DNA of 19,814 nucleotides from Acidimicrobiaceae bacterium (lineage in GTDB: Bacteria; Actinomycetota; Acidimicrobiia; Acidimicrobiales; RAAP-2): assembly GCA_003164275.1 (NCBI GenBank), contig PLSY01000151.1, positions 1 to 19,814 of the forward strand, in the 5' to 3' direction. Positions 1-6,940 of this stretch are shown in pieces. A program made the translations under genes and the position numbers. The notes under the pieces were generated by a model. It was given only the letters and a program-made list of their open reading frames with translations. It did not search any database and was not told where the DNA came from. The first letter of the stretch is position 1; each line of letters opens with the position of its first letter.

Positions 1-104
1 TGGTTCATACGTGTATTAAGCGTTCGGGGACACCCACAGCCTCGATCCGACCTCTCCGGCGAGGTTGCTCAATGGCCCAGGTCAGATCGACGACGACCAA
101 CTAC

Positions 105-305
105 TCAGCGACGCAACCAATCCCGGATCGGCGGCACGCGCGTTCCGACCAGAACAGCCGAGAGCACGACAAGAATGCACGCGATCGCGACGATCCACAT
201 TGCTTGGACCCCGGCTGCCCATGCAGGAAGCACGATGGCAAGAACGATGACCCCGACGATGAGGCGATATGCGTTCATGTGCCACGTGAACCAGCGACGC
301 TGCAT
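105..305 (-). CDS. Small two-helix membrane protein, function unknown
   Basis: This encodes about 66 residues. After a short basic N-terminus (QRRW) come two hydrophobic stretches, roughly residues 13-34 and 36-54, separated by a very short turn, followed by a basic tail ending DWLRR. That suggests two transmembrane helices in a hairpin. The layout recalls small YgaP/DUF2892-type inner membrane proteins, but I cannot assign a family from sequence alone. I chose the ATG at 305 because a GGTAGG stretch lies about 9 bases upstream; a GTG two codons earlier (311) and an ATG at 278 are alternatives. It reads toward the left edge and is separated by about 120 bases from the agmatine deiminase gene on the same strand. 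The gene call rests on hydrophobic pattern only. Confidence 0.5.
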   Translation of the reverse strand: MQRRWFTWHMNAYRLIVGVIVLAIVLPAWAAGVQAMWIVAIACILVVLSAVLVGTRVPPIRDWLRR

Positions 306-428
306 GCCCACGAGCCTACCGTCGGGCCTGCGAGTCGACGCCCCTGATCTGCCCCCACGTTGTCGGCGCAGTGGATCTTGCGACCCGCACCCGGTGGTAG
401 GGGATGCCCGGCGGCCGTGCGAACAGCC

Positions 429-1466
429 CTACGTCGGCGTCCTCCGCGTCGGCACTTGCTGGGTGATGCAGTGCGGGCCGCCGCCGCCGTAGGCGATTAC
501 CAGTCCGGGGACACCGACCACGTCGCGTCCGGGAAAGGCGGCCTTCAGGTGCTGCAGTGCTTCCTCATCGTCGTCCGCAGAGGGCCCACCGGCCAGCGGC
601 ACAATCACCCCTCCGTTGCACAGAGTCAGGTTGAGGTAGGCATTGGACACCGGGGTACCGGCCACCTCGCCGTAGGCCATCGGCGGGAACGCGACGACGT
701 CGAGGCCGGCGGCGATGGCACGCTCGCGGTTCTCGGCCATCGTCTCGTGGTCGGGGTCACCGGGTGGTCGTGACTGGAGGAGCAATTGACCGGCATCGTT
801 GAGGGTAGCGATGCCGTCGATGTGCCCGTCAGTGTCTCGGTCGTCGGCCAGTCCGCTCCCGAGCCAGACCACGCCCGTCACCCCTAGGTATGAGCGGAGG
901 GCGTCCTCGATGGCGGTCTGGTCCAGCTCCGGGTTCCGGTTCGGGGCGAGCAGGCACTGTTCGGTGGTAACGAGTCTCCCCTGTCCGTCAACGAGGATCG
1001 ACCCGCCCTCGAGCACTATTGGTGCCTCGAAGACGAGGTCGCCGTGTTGCTCGGCGAGGACGCCGCCGGCTGCCTCGTCACGGTCCCAGCCGGCGAACTT
1101 CTCGCCCCACGCGTTGAACCGGAAGTGGACTCCGGCCCGCCGACCCTCCTCGTCGAGGACGAAGATCGGGCCGTTGTCGCGCATCCACGAGTCGTCGATC
1201 GGCAGTTCAACCAGGTTGACGCCGACGGACAAGAGGGAGCGGGCTTCATCGGCCGCTGCCTCATCGGGCACCACCATGGTCACCGGCTCAAAAGCGGCCA
1301 CGGCGTTGGCGACCTCGGCATAGTCGCGTCGTGCCGCGGATAGCTGGTTCCCCCACATCTCGCTCCGACAGGGCCAAGCCATCAGCATCCGGTCCTGTGG
1401 GGCCGTCTCGGGTGGCATCCGGAATCCGTGATCCTCAGGAGTACTCGTCGTGGCGGCGACAGTCAT
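429..1466 (-). CDS. aguA: Agmatine deiminase (agmatine iminohydrolase)
   Basis: The 345-residue product belongs to the peptidyl-arginine-deiminase-like family that hydrolyses agmatine to N-carbamoylputrescine and ammonia in the cytosol, the first step of the arginine-decarboxylase route to putrescine. Visible motifs are EDHGFRMPPE near residue 11, the substrate-binding DDSWMRDNGP at 91-100, GHIDG with the catalytic His at about 215, and the C-terminal GGGGPHCITQQVP with the nucleophilic Cys at about 333. Length matches the family (about 340-370). The frame stays open far upstream, antisense to the sulfatase gene, but homology begins at the ATG at 1466, which I take as the start. No N-carbamoylputrescine amidase (aguB) gene is in the window, so the next pathway step must be encoded elsewhere. 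The gene is divergent from the sulfatase, with a 141-bp shared upstream region. Confidence 0.93.
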   Translation of the reverse strand: MTVAATTSTPEDHGFRMPPETAPQDRMLMAWPCRSEMWGNQLSAARRDYAEVANAVAAFEPVTMVVPDEAAADEARSLLSVGVNLVELPIDDSWMRDNGPIFVLDEEGRRAGVHFRFNAWGEKFAGWDRDEAAGGVLAEQHGDLVFEAPIVLEGGSILVDGQGRLVTTEQCLLAPNRNPELDQTAIEDALRSYLGVTGVVWLGSGLADDRDTDGHIDGIATLNDAGQLLLQSRPPGDPDHETMAENRERAIAAGLDVVAFPPMAYGEVAGTPVSNAYLNLTLCNGGVIVPLAGGPSADDDEEALQHLKAAFPGRDVVGVPGLVIAYGGGGPHCITQQVPTRRTPT

Positions 1467-1607
1467 TCCGGTGAATGGTACTTGGCGGCAGAGCCCCTGG
1501 CCGGCGTCGTCCAGGCTCTCAGGGTCCCTCAACCGGTGATCGGCGCCATCCCCATTGTGCAGCCAGGTGACGTGCGGGATGGTCGGGGGCCACCTACGGT
1601 TCCCCGC

Positions 1608-3248
1608 ATGGCCAAACCCAACATCCTGCTCATCATGACCGACGAGGAGCGCTACCCCCCGCCCTACGAGGTCGATGCCGTCAAGGCATTCCGCAGGGAC
1701 CAGTTGGGTGCTCGTGAGTCCATTCGCAACGGAGGGTTGGAGTTCCACCGTCACTACGCCGGATCGACGGCTTGCCTCCCCAGCCGGGTCACCTTGTTCA
1801 CCGGCCAGTACCCGTCGCTCCACGGTGCGTCGCAGACGGACGGCACGGCCAAGCACCTGGATGATCCGTCGATGATGTTCCTGGACCCCGACTCGGTGCC
1901 GACTCTTGGCGACTGGTTCCGGGCCGGGGGCTACCAGACCCACTACCGGGGCAAGTGGCACGTCTCGTCGGCCGGTCTCCCGCTTCCTGGCACGCACGAA
2001 GACCTCATGACCTCTGACAATGCGGGCAACCTGATTCCCGATGCCATCGAGGCGTACCGGCGGGCCGACCGCCTCGATCCCTTCGGGTTCTCGGGGTGGA
2101 TCGGTCGGGAACCCCACGGCCCCAACCCGGCAGAGTCCGGCAAGTTGCGTGACGGCATCTTCGCCGAGCAGGTGGTCGACCTCTTCGGTGAGTTGGCCAA
2201 GGCCCGCAAGGACGGCCCGTGGCTGACCGTGGCGTCGTTCGTCAATCCCCATGACATCGCCGCCGTCGGGTTCATGTGGGAGCAGTTGTGGAAGTTTGCA
2301 CCGACCGACGACACCGTGCCGGACATCCCCGAAGCCCCGTCCCAGTCCGACTCCTTCGCCGGACGGCCCCCCTGCCAGGAGCAGTGGAAGGATGTGTGGT
2401 GGAAGATGGCCTACGAGCAGCCGACCGACAACAGCTACCGCCGCTTCTACTACTACCTCCACAAGCTGGTGGACGCCGCTATCGGGCGGATCCTCACCGC
2501 ATTGGAACAGTCGGGAATGGCGGAGGAGACCATTGTCGTCTTCACGTCCGATCACGGTGACCTGGTCGGGGCTCACGGCGGAATGCAGCAGAAGTGGTAC
2601 AGCGCTTACGACGAGGCAATCCGGGTCCCGCTGCTGGTCAAGGGTCCCGGCATCTCCCCGGTGACCGGGGGTATCTCGACCCCGACCAGCCACGTCGACC
2701 TCATCCCCACCCTGATGGGCCTGGCTGGCATCGATGTAGAGCGGGCCATGGCTGGCGTCTCTGCCCACCATGACGAGGCCCACCCACTGCCCGGTCGGGA
2801 CCTGAGTGGCCTCATCACCGGGAAGGCGACACCGGAGTCCGTTGCGACGCCGCTCTACTTCATGACCGAGGACGACATGTCCCGTGGCCTCAACCAGACC
2901 AACGTACTGAGTGGCAAGCCCTTCGACCCCGTCGACTTCCCTTCCCACGTCGAGGCGACCATCGCCACATTGCCCACCGGCACGGACGGCGCTGACGAGT
3001 TGTGGAAGCTGAACCACTACTACGAGCGACTTGACGACTGGGATGCCGACCACGGCATCCCGAAGAACCCGTTCCTCGGTGCCCCAGCCGAACCGCTATT
3101 CGAGCTGCACAACCTCACTGCCGATCCCGAAGAGCGGCACAATCGGGTGGGCGACGAGACCGATGCTTTGAGCCAGATGAAGTCGGTACTGGATGCGCAG
3201 CGCGAGGCGAAGCGGCTGCTTCCAAGCATGCGCAACCCTGTCGGCTGA
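1608..3248 (+). CDS. Type I sulfatase (formylglycine-dependent, alkaline phosphatase superfamily)
   Basis: The 546-residue product is a type I sulfatase, which hydrolyses sulfate esters using a formylglycine made from Cys by the formylglycine-generating enzyme. The N-terminus KPNILLIMTDEER supplies the first metal ligands (D12/E13). The modification motif STACLPSRVTLFTG, of form CxPSR, puts the catalytic Cys at residue 56. FTSDHGDLVGAHGG at about 312-325 provides the second metal-ligand pair (D315, H316), and the Lys in GGMQQKWY fits the usual downstream ligand. The C-terminus has the common ELHNLTADPEERHN block. No signal peptide is visible, so a cytosolic enzyme is likely; the substrate cannot be told from sequence. 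The start at ATG 1608 is set by homology; the frame is open upstream to 1428, but that part is unlike a sulfatase N-terminus. No formylglycine-generating enzyme gene is in the window. Confidence 0.92.
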   Translation: MAKPNILLIMTDEERYPPPYEVDAVKAFRRDQLGARESIRNGGLEFHRHYAGSTACLPSRVTLFTGQYPSLHGASQTDGTAKHLDDPSMMFLDPDSVPTLGDWFRAGGYQTHYRGKWHVSSAGLPLPGTHEDLMTSDNAGNLIPDAIEAYRRADRLDPFGFSGWIGREPHGPNPAESGKLRDGIFAEQVVDLFGELAKARKDGPWLTVASFVNPHDIAAVGFMWEQLWKFAPTDDTVPDIPEAPSQSDSFAGRPPCQEQWKDVWWKMAYEQPTDNSYRRFYYYLHKLVDAAIGRILTALEQSGMAEETIVVFTSDHGDLVGAHGGMQQKWYSAYDEAIRVPLLVKGPGISPVTGGISTPTSHVDLIPTLMGLAGIDVERAMAGVSAHHDEAHPLPGRDLSGLITGKATPESVATPLYFMTEDDMSRGLNQTNVLSGKPFDPVDFPSHVEATIATLPTGTDGADELWKLNHYYERLDDWDADHGIPKNPFLGAPAEPLFELHNLTADPEERHNRVGDETDALSQMKSVLDAQREAKRLLPSMRNPVG

Positions 3249-3269
3249 CCACGGAAATCCCGACGATTT

Positions 3270-3301
3270 GCATCCCCGATGTAAGTGCCGGTAGGGGATG
3301 C
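3270..3301 (+). terminator. Hairpin downstream of the sulfatase gene
   Basis: A perfect 8-bp inverted repeat, GCATCCCC (3270-3277) and GGGGATGC (3294-3301), encloses a 16-base loop and begins 21 bases after the sulfatase stop codon. It is flanked by TTT on both sides. The T-run is short and the loop long, so it is a possible weak or bidirectional terminator rather than a textbook one. Confidence 0.45.
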
Positions 3302-3349
3302 TTTCACTGGCGTCGTCGCGATATCGGGGTGGCGATGACGGCGAGGTGA

Positions 3350-3396
3350 ATTCTGCCCAACAATTCACCCAACAATTCCGTCCTTCTGCGTCGCAA
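3350..3396 (+). repeat. 47-bp direct repeat, left copy (flanks the fic cassette)
   Basis: It matches 4975-5021 at 42 of 47 positions with no gap; both start ATTCTGCCCAAC and share ACCCAACAATTCCGTCCT. The left copy has an internal near-duplication of CCCAACAATTC. The two copies bracket about 1.6 kb holding the first tRNA-Lys fragment and the fic gene, so they may mark insertion of that cassette or a duplicated protein-binding site. Confidence 0.75.
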
Positions 3397-3500
3397 CCCG
3401 ATGGACGACGTCCCAGCCACTCATCAGCGCACCGGCGTTGACCTGGGCAAATGAGACAACCCGCTACCGGACGGCACCCAGGGCGACATCCAAGAACGCC

Positions 3501-3544
3501 CTCTTAATCCCAAGGTGGCGGGATCGAGACCCGCACAGCCCACC
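3501..3544 (+). repeat. tRNA-Lys(CTT) 3'-half fragment, copy 1 (putative att scar)
   Basis: It reads as an anticodon loop CTCTTAA (anticodon CTT), TCCCA (3' side of the anticodon stem), a variable loop, a T-arm GCGGG-ATCGAGA-CCCGC, acceptor strand ACAGCCC, discriminator A, then CC. The register equals that of bacterial tRNA-Lys. The 5' half is absent: upstream bases cannot pair with the anticodon stem, and the acceptor partner GGGCTGT is missing. T54 of the T-loop is A, so this is not a working tRNA. Over the 40-base core it is 37/40 identical to each of the other two copies. Confidence 0.8.
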
Positions 3545-3720
3545 GGTGCATCAGGTATGCGTCTCGGCCAGTAAGCAACAACGTCACCCTGGCTTCCTTG
3601 TCCCTGCGCGCCTCACCCCCAGCTCGGAGGTGACGACACCCTCCACGGGGTACGCGTCGTCGGCCCGCAGAGAGGTCTACCCGGAACCATGCTCCAGGCA
3701 GCCTTCCTTCATTCGACCCA

Positions 3721-3773
3721 TTACGGAAGGTATAGCTGATAATCTTCCGTAATGGCCGCCATTTCGGAAGGTA
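3721..3773 (+). promoter_or_regulatory. fic promoter and operator overlapping the start codon
   Basis: A 9-bp perfect inverted repeat, TTACGGAAG (3721-3729) and CTTCCGTAA (3744-3752), encloses GATAAT (3738-3743), a good -10 candidate. The right arm ends on the A of the fic ATG. A third half-site, TTTCGGAAGGTA, follows from 3763 and parallels TTACGGAAGGTA at 3721. The -10 box lies only about 8 bases before the ATG and there is no Shine-Dalgarno sequence, so a leaderless transcript is likely. A repressor here would cover the -10 and start site. The Fic protein's own C-terminal winged helix is an obvious candidate regulator. Confidence 0.65.
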
Positions 3774-4900
3774 GCGAGCGGGGCCATGAGGTAACCGTTA
3801 CGTGGAACGGCGCCCCGGTCCGCGCCTGGGTCCCACACTTTCTCACCGGCCAAGAATTCGACGTCAGTGTCCGCACGGCCCGCCGGACCGAACAAGCCAT
3901 CGCAGCCGTGCGGACGAGTGGCGGCGCTTCCACTCGCTTCGAGCCGCTCGCCTTGTTGCTGCTCCGGGCAGAGGGCTTGGCATCCTCTTACATCGAGGGA
4001 CTGCGCACCCCTCTAGCCGACGTCGCTGCGGCCGAGGTGGGCGAAACTTCAAACGCCACCGCCGTCTGGGTGGCCGATAACTTGACCGCCGTGCGCTACG
4101 CCCTGGACGGGGCCGGGCACAACCTCACCGTTGAAGGCATCCATAAATGGCACCGACTCCTGATGGGGCCGACGGGTCGCCTGCCCGAGGAGATGGTGGG
4201 CGCCTTTCGCACCTCCCAGTCGTGGATTGGTGGCACCTCACCGCGCACCGCCTCCTTTGTCCCTCCCCCGCCCGACCGGGTCGAGGACCTCATGATCGAT
4301 CTCGTTGGCTTCGTAAACGCCGAGTCGGTCGACCCGGTCACGCAGGCTGCGGTCGCACATGCCCAGTTCGAGACCATCCACCCCTACGGGGACGGGAACG
4401 GGCGGATCGGGCGGATCCTGATCGGTTGGATTCTCGCCCATCGCACCAGCATCACCGTCCCGCCCCCCGTCAGCGTCTTCATCGCCCGGGACCCCGGCGG
4501 ATACCTGGCGGGCCTGACCAGGTTCCGCTTCGGCGAACTCGATCCCTGGGTGGAGTGGCTTGCGGCCGAGCTTCAGTATTCGAGCGAGGCGGCCGAAGGG
4601 CTGATGGTGCGCTCCGAACAGCTGCTGGAGCAGTGGCATCTGCGGACCGATGACCTGCGGGCCGACGCCACGGCCAGGCAGGTACTCCCCGTCCTGGTCG
4701 GACACCCCGTTATTTCCTCGGATCTGGTCGCGGAGCGCTTTGCGGTGTCCGAGCGCGCCGCTCGAGCAGCTCTCGCCACGCTGGCTGAGCGAGACATCGT
4801 TGAGCCCTACGACAAGGCGCCAGCCGGGCCGGGACGCCCCCGTCTCTACTGGGTGGCGTCCGAGCTCATCGACATCGTCACCGACTGGGGCCCGCTTTGA
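3752..4900 (+). CDS. Fic/DOC-domain protein with N-terminal inhibitory helix and C-terminal winged helix
   Basis: The 382-residue protein has a Fic N-terminal domain, a Fic core and a C-terminal DNA-binding-like domain. The catalytic motif HPYGDGNGRIGR is at 210-221 (canonical HPFx[D/E]GNGRxxR). The inhibitory motif [S/T]xxxE[G/N] is present as SSYIEG at 78-83, marking a class II Fic protein whose Glu82 can block the ATP site in cis. Residues about 315-375 (HPVISSDLVAERFAVSERAARAALATL) form a winged helix-turn-helix. Fic enzymes transfer AMP from ATP to protein hydroxyl groups; some reverse the reaction. The target is unknown. The ATG at 3752 sits in the operator described above and has no Shine-Dalgarno. 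The 3' end overlaps, tail to tail, the open frame of the minus-strand tetR gene by 23 bp. The cassette is bracketed by a 47-bp direct repeat and preceded by a tRNA-Lys fragment. Confidence 0.93.
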   Translation: MAAISEGSERGHEVTVTWNGAPVRAWVPHFLTGQEFDVSVRTARRTEQAIAAVRTSGGASTRFEPLALLLLRAEGLASSYIEGLRTPLADVAAAEVGETSNATAVWVADNLTAVRYALDGAGHNLTVEGIHKWHRLLMGPTGRLPEEMVGAFRTSQSWIGGTSPRTASFVPPPPDRVEDLMIDLVGFVNAESVDPVTQAAVAHAQFETIHPYGDGNGRIGRILIGWILAHRTSITVPPPVSVFIARDPGGYLAGLTRFRFGELDPWVEWLAAELQYSSEAAEGLMVRSEQLLEQWHLRTDDLRADATARQVLPVLVGHPVISSDLVAERFAVSERAARAALATLAERDIVEPYDKAPAGPGRPRLYWVASELIDIVTDWGPL

Positions 4901-5642
4901 CCAGACAGTCGAACTTCCCCTCGACTTGATGCGCGAGCGCCAAGGAGCCTTGGATGACACTTACCATTCTGCGGATTCTGCCCAACTCTTGACCCAACAA
5001 TTCCGTCCTACTGCGTGGCAAGGCGTTGGCCGGCGTCTCGGCGATCCCCCAATCCACCATCGTTGACGTGAGAAAACGGGACTGGCTGCGACAGGAGAGA
5101 ACCGATCGCGACATTCGGGAAGGCGCTTTTTCTCCCAAGGTGATCACGTCCCCTGAAGTGGTGTCACTGACAGGGTCCACCTGAAGGTCGGGCCATCGGA
5201 GCAACCTCGGGTTCAAGCTGGTCCAAGAGGTGTTGGGGAGGTCATCGTAGGCCGGGTCACCGGAATGGAGCGCCGAGGCGAGCCCGCGTTTGGTGCCGAC
5301 GAATTCCGTGAAGCGCTCGATCCAACCCATGAGCGCTTCCCAAGGACCGAGGGTGGTCCCGAGTTCTTCCGCAGCTTGGACGCATTCATCGACCTCGTGT
5401 TGCAACATCGCGACGATGAGGTCGAATCGGCGAGGAAAATGCCGGTAGAGCGTTCCAACGCCCACTCCCGCAAGATCCGTGATCTCCTTCGCTGGCGCAT
5501 CCACGCCGCTGCCCGCGAACACGGTCTTGGCTGCCTCCACCAAGGCGATGACAGTCCGCCTGGCGTCGGCGCGATGACGCCGAGGCGGGTCGATACTGGC
5601 CGCCGTCGATGGAGCCGTCGTCCTGACCGACTCGAGTCCCAT
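4878..5642 (-). CDS. TetR-family regulator with an atypical (replaced?) C-terminus
   Basis: The 254-residue frame starts at an ATG preceded by AGAGGAGG 4 bases upstream, an excellent ribosome binding site. Residues 25-80 form a TetR helix-turn-helix (AKEITDLAGVGVGTLYRHFPRR). Residues 85-145 resemble the start of an SbtR-type ligand domain (GLASALHSGDPAYDDL). After about residue 145 the family pattern stops, and the remaining ~109 residues (LQVDPVSDTTSGDVITLGEK onward) resemble nothing I know. The usual length is about 190, so the natural C-terminus was probably lost and a foreign, fortuitously open tail joined near 5207. The helix-turn-helix is intact, so DNA binding may persist; loss of the ligand/dimer domain may alter or abolish control. 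It is divergent from the aldo/keto reductase and very likely controlled it originally. Confidence 0.75.
   Translation of the reverse strand: MGLESVRTTAPSTAASIDPPRRHRADARRTVIALVEAAKTVFAGSGVDAPAKEITDLAGVGVGTLYRHFPRRFDLIVAMLQHEVDECVQAAEELGTTLGPWEALMGWIERFTEFVGTKRGLASALHSGDPAYDDLPNTSWTSLNPRLLRWPDLQVDPVSDTTSGDVITLGEKAPSRMSRSVLSCRSQSRFLTSTMVDWGIAETPANALPRSRTELLGQELGRIRRMVSVIQGSLALAHQVEGKFDCLVKAGPSR
4901..5207. other. Segment between fic and the recognisable part of tetR
   Basis: This ~307-bp stretch contains the right 47-bp repeat (4975-5021) and no recognisable gene. On the minus strand it is read as the unexplained tail of the tetR frame. On the plus strand a short open stretch ends at a TGA at 5182-5184; its peptide (STIVDVRKRDWLR) has no family I know. 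The stretch may be cassette DNA that replaced the 3' end of tetR. Confidence 0.4.
4975..5021 (+). repeat. 47-bp direct repeat, right copy
   Basis: This is the partner of 3350-3396 (42/47 identical, same orientation, no gap). It lies 74 bases after the fic stop codon and about 190 bases left of where the TetR protein stops resembling its family. It is therefore a candidate right boundary of the fic insertion. Confidence 0.75.
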
Positions 5643-5659
5643 GATCCTCCTCTTGCTAA

Positions 5660-5698
5660 ACGGAAATATCTTCCGTATAATACCGGAAAGTAGTTCCG
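5660..5698. promoter_or_regulatory. Divergent tetR / aldo-keto reductase promoter with CGGAA/TTCCG half-sites
   Basis: ACGGAA (5660-5665) and TTCCGT (5671-5676) form a perfect inverted repeat with a 5-base spacer. A perfect -10 hexamer TATAAT (5676-5681) follows on the plus strand, then CCGGAA (5683-5688) and TTCCGC (5694-5699). The alternating half-sites over the -10 region are typical of a TetR operator controlling both divergent genes. The same CTTCCGTA core occurs in the fic operator at 3744-3752. Confidence 0.6.
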
Positions 5699-5761
5699 CT
5701 TTGGTGGAAGTGTACGTCGTACGCCGCGTCTACACATTCACGTTCACGTCTGGAGACCCTC

Positions 5762-6784
5762 GTGCAGTACCGAAGCCTTGGCCGAACGGGCATCAAAGTC
5801 AGCCCGTACGCGCTGGGCGCGCTCATGTTGGCCACAGAGGTCGGTAACCCCGACCCCGAGGACTCGATCCGGATCATCCACAAGGCGCTCGACGCAGGCA
5901 TCAACCTCATCGACACCGCCGACGCATACGGAGACTCGGAGGAGGTTGTCGGTCGTGCCCTCAAGGGCCGTCGTGACAACGTGGTTCTTGCCACCAAGGT
6001 CGGCCGACCCATCGGTAGCGATCCGAACTGCCAGGGTGCGTCCCGGCGGTGGATCATCGCGGCAGTCGAGACCTCGTTGCGCCGCCTCCAAACCGAACAC
6101 ATCGACGTGTATCAGATCCACCGACCCGATCCCGATACGGACATCGAGGAAACACTTTCCGCGCTGACAGACCTCGTCCACAGCGGCAAGATCCGCGCGT
6201 TCGGGACGTCGGGGATGCCGGCATCAAACCTTGTGGAGGCACACTGGGTGGCAGAACGGCGAGGTCTGGAGCAGTTCCACACCGACCAGCCGCCGTACTC
6301 GATCCTGACTCGCGGCATCGAGCGTGAGGTGCTGCCGCTCGCGCAGCGATATGGCATGGGCATCCTGACGTGGGGCCCGCTCGGGCAGGGCATGCTCACC
6401 GGTCGGGTTCGTCGGGGGCAGGACACTGACGTCATTCGCGCGAAATTGTTCACTGCGTTCAGTGATGAGCGGCGCCTGGACGCGGTGGAGCGACTGATGC
6501 CGCTCGCCGAGGAAGCGGGACTGTCGATGCCCCATTTGGCGATGGCGTTCGCGATCTCGCACCCGGGCGTCACGAGCGCGCTGCTCGGGACCCGCACCAT
6601 GGAGCACCTCGACGACCTCCTCTCGGCAGTGGACGTCGTCCTTTCCGACGATGTCCTCGACCGGATCGATGAGATCGTCCCGCCCGGAACCGACATCGGC
6701 GCCCTCGACCAAGCATATGTTCCGCCGGCGATCCAGAAGACGGAACTGCGCCGCCGTCCACTCAGCGAGCGCTCTGCCGCCTGA
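5762..6784 (+). CDS. Aldo/keto reductase family oxidoreductase
   Basis: The 340-residue product is a cytosolic NADPH-dependent (beta/alpha)8-barrel reductase. The catalytic tetrad is visible: Asp and Tyr in DTADAYG (about residues 51-57), Lys in LATKVG (about 79), and His in YQIHRPD (about 120). FGTSGM and TWGPLGQGMLTGR lie where the family has its substrate- and cofactor-binding strands, and TSALLGTRTMEHLDDLL is the usual C-terminal cofactor-binding block. Start is the GTG at 5762 with GGAG 6 bases upstream. Its promoter is shared with the divergent TetR gene, so it is probably induced by that regulator's ligand. The substrate cannot be predicted. Length and motifs are complete, and the gene ends about 160 bases before the first long repeat. 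Confidence 0.92.
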   Translation: MQYRSLGRTGIKVSPYALGALMLATEVGNPDPEDSIRIIHKALDAGINLIDTADAYGDSEEVVGRALKGRRDNVVLATKVGRPIGSDPNCQGASRRWIIAAVETSLRRLQTEHIDVYQIHRPDPDTDIEETLSALTDLVHSGKIRAFGTSGMPASNLVEAHWVAERRGLEQFHTDQPPYSILTRGIEREVLPLAQRYGMGILTWGPLGQGMLTGRVRRGQDTDVIRAKLFTAFSDERRLDAVERLMPLAEEAGLSMPHLAMAFAISHPGVTSALLGTRTMEHLDDLLSAVDVVLSDDVLDRIDEIVPPGTDIGALDQAYVPPAIQKTELRRRPLSERSAA

Positions 6785-6940
6785 GACAGGCGCAATGAAA
6801 TAGACAGCCTCTCCGACTACTAGTCCACGTGCGTCACGTCCGATCTGCTCTTCCTCGGACAAGAGGAATGGCCCATGCCTTGTGCCAAGTTCCGAGCACG
6901 AATCCAAAGTGGTGCTGCCGGAACTCGAGAACACATTCGG

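Larger units (their letters stand above)
3249..3751. other. 503-bp gene-free stretch between sulfatase and fic
   Basis: I see no convincing coding sequence here. The stretch holds the sulfatase hairpin, the left copy of a 47-bp direct repeat (3350-3396), the first tRNA-Lys 3'-half fragment (3501-3544) and the fic promoter/operator (from 3721). The remaining ~175 bases between the tRNA fragment and the operator show nothing I recognise. The left boundary of the accessory region probably lies here. Confidence 0.6.

Noticed and set aside
429..3053. Very long minus-strand frame (874 codons) spanning the sulfatase antisense strand and the agmatine deiminase gene
   Set aside because: Only the last 345 codons show agmatine deiminase homology and a plausible start (1466). 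The rest is antisense to a clear sulfatase and is low-complexity V/G/R-rich sequence typical of antisense frames in GC-rich genes.
3501..3544. Possible functional tRNA-Lys gene
   Set aside because: No D-arm, no 5' acceptor strand and no partner for the anticodon stem upstream; the T-loop lacks T54. It is a 3' fragment only, as are copies 2 and 3.
4238..4960. 240-codon minus-strand frame opposite the fic gene
   Set aside because: Antisense shadow of a gene with clear Fic motifs; no family resemblance.
5005..5184. Short plus-strand open stretch encoding STIVDVRKRDWLR and similar
   Set aside because: No start codon with ribosome binding site, no known family, and it lies in probable junction DNA.
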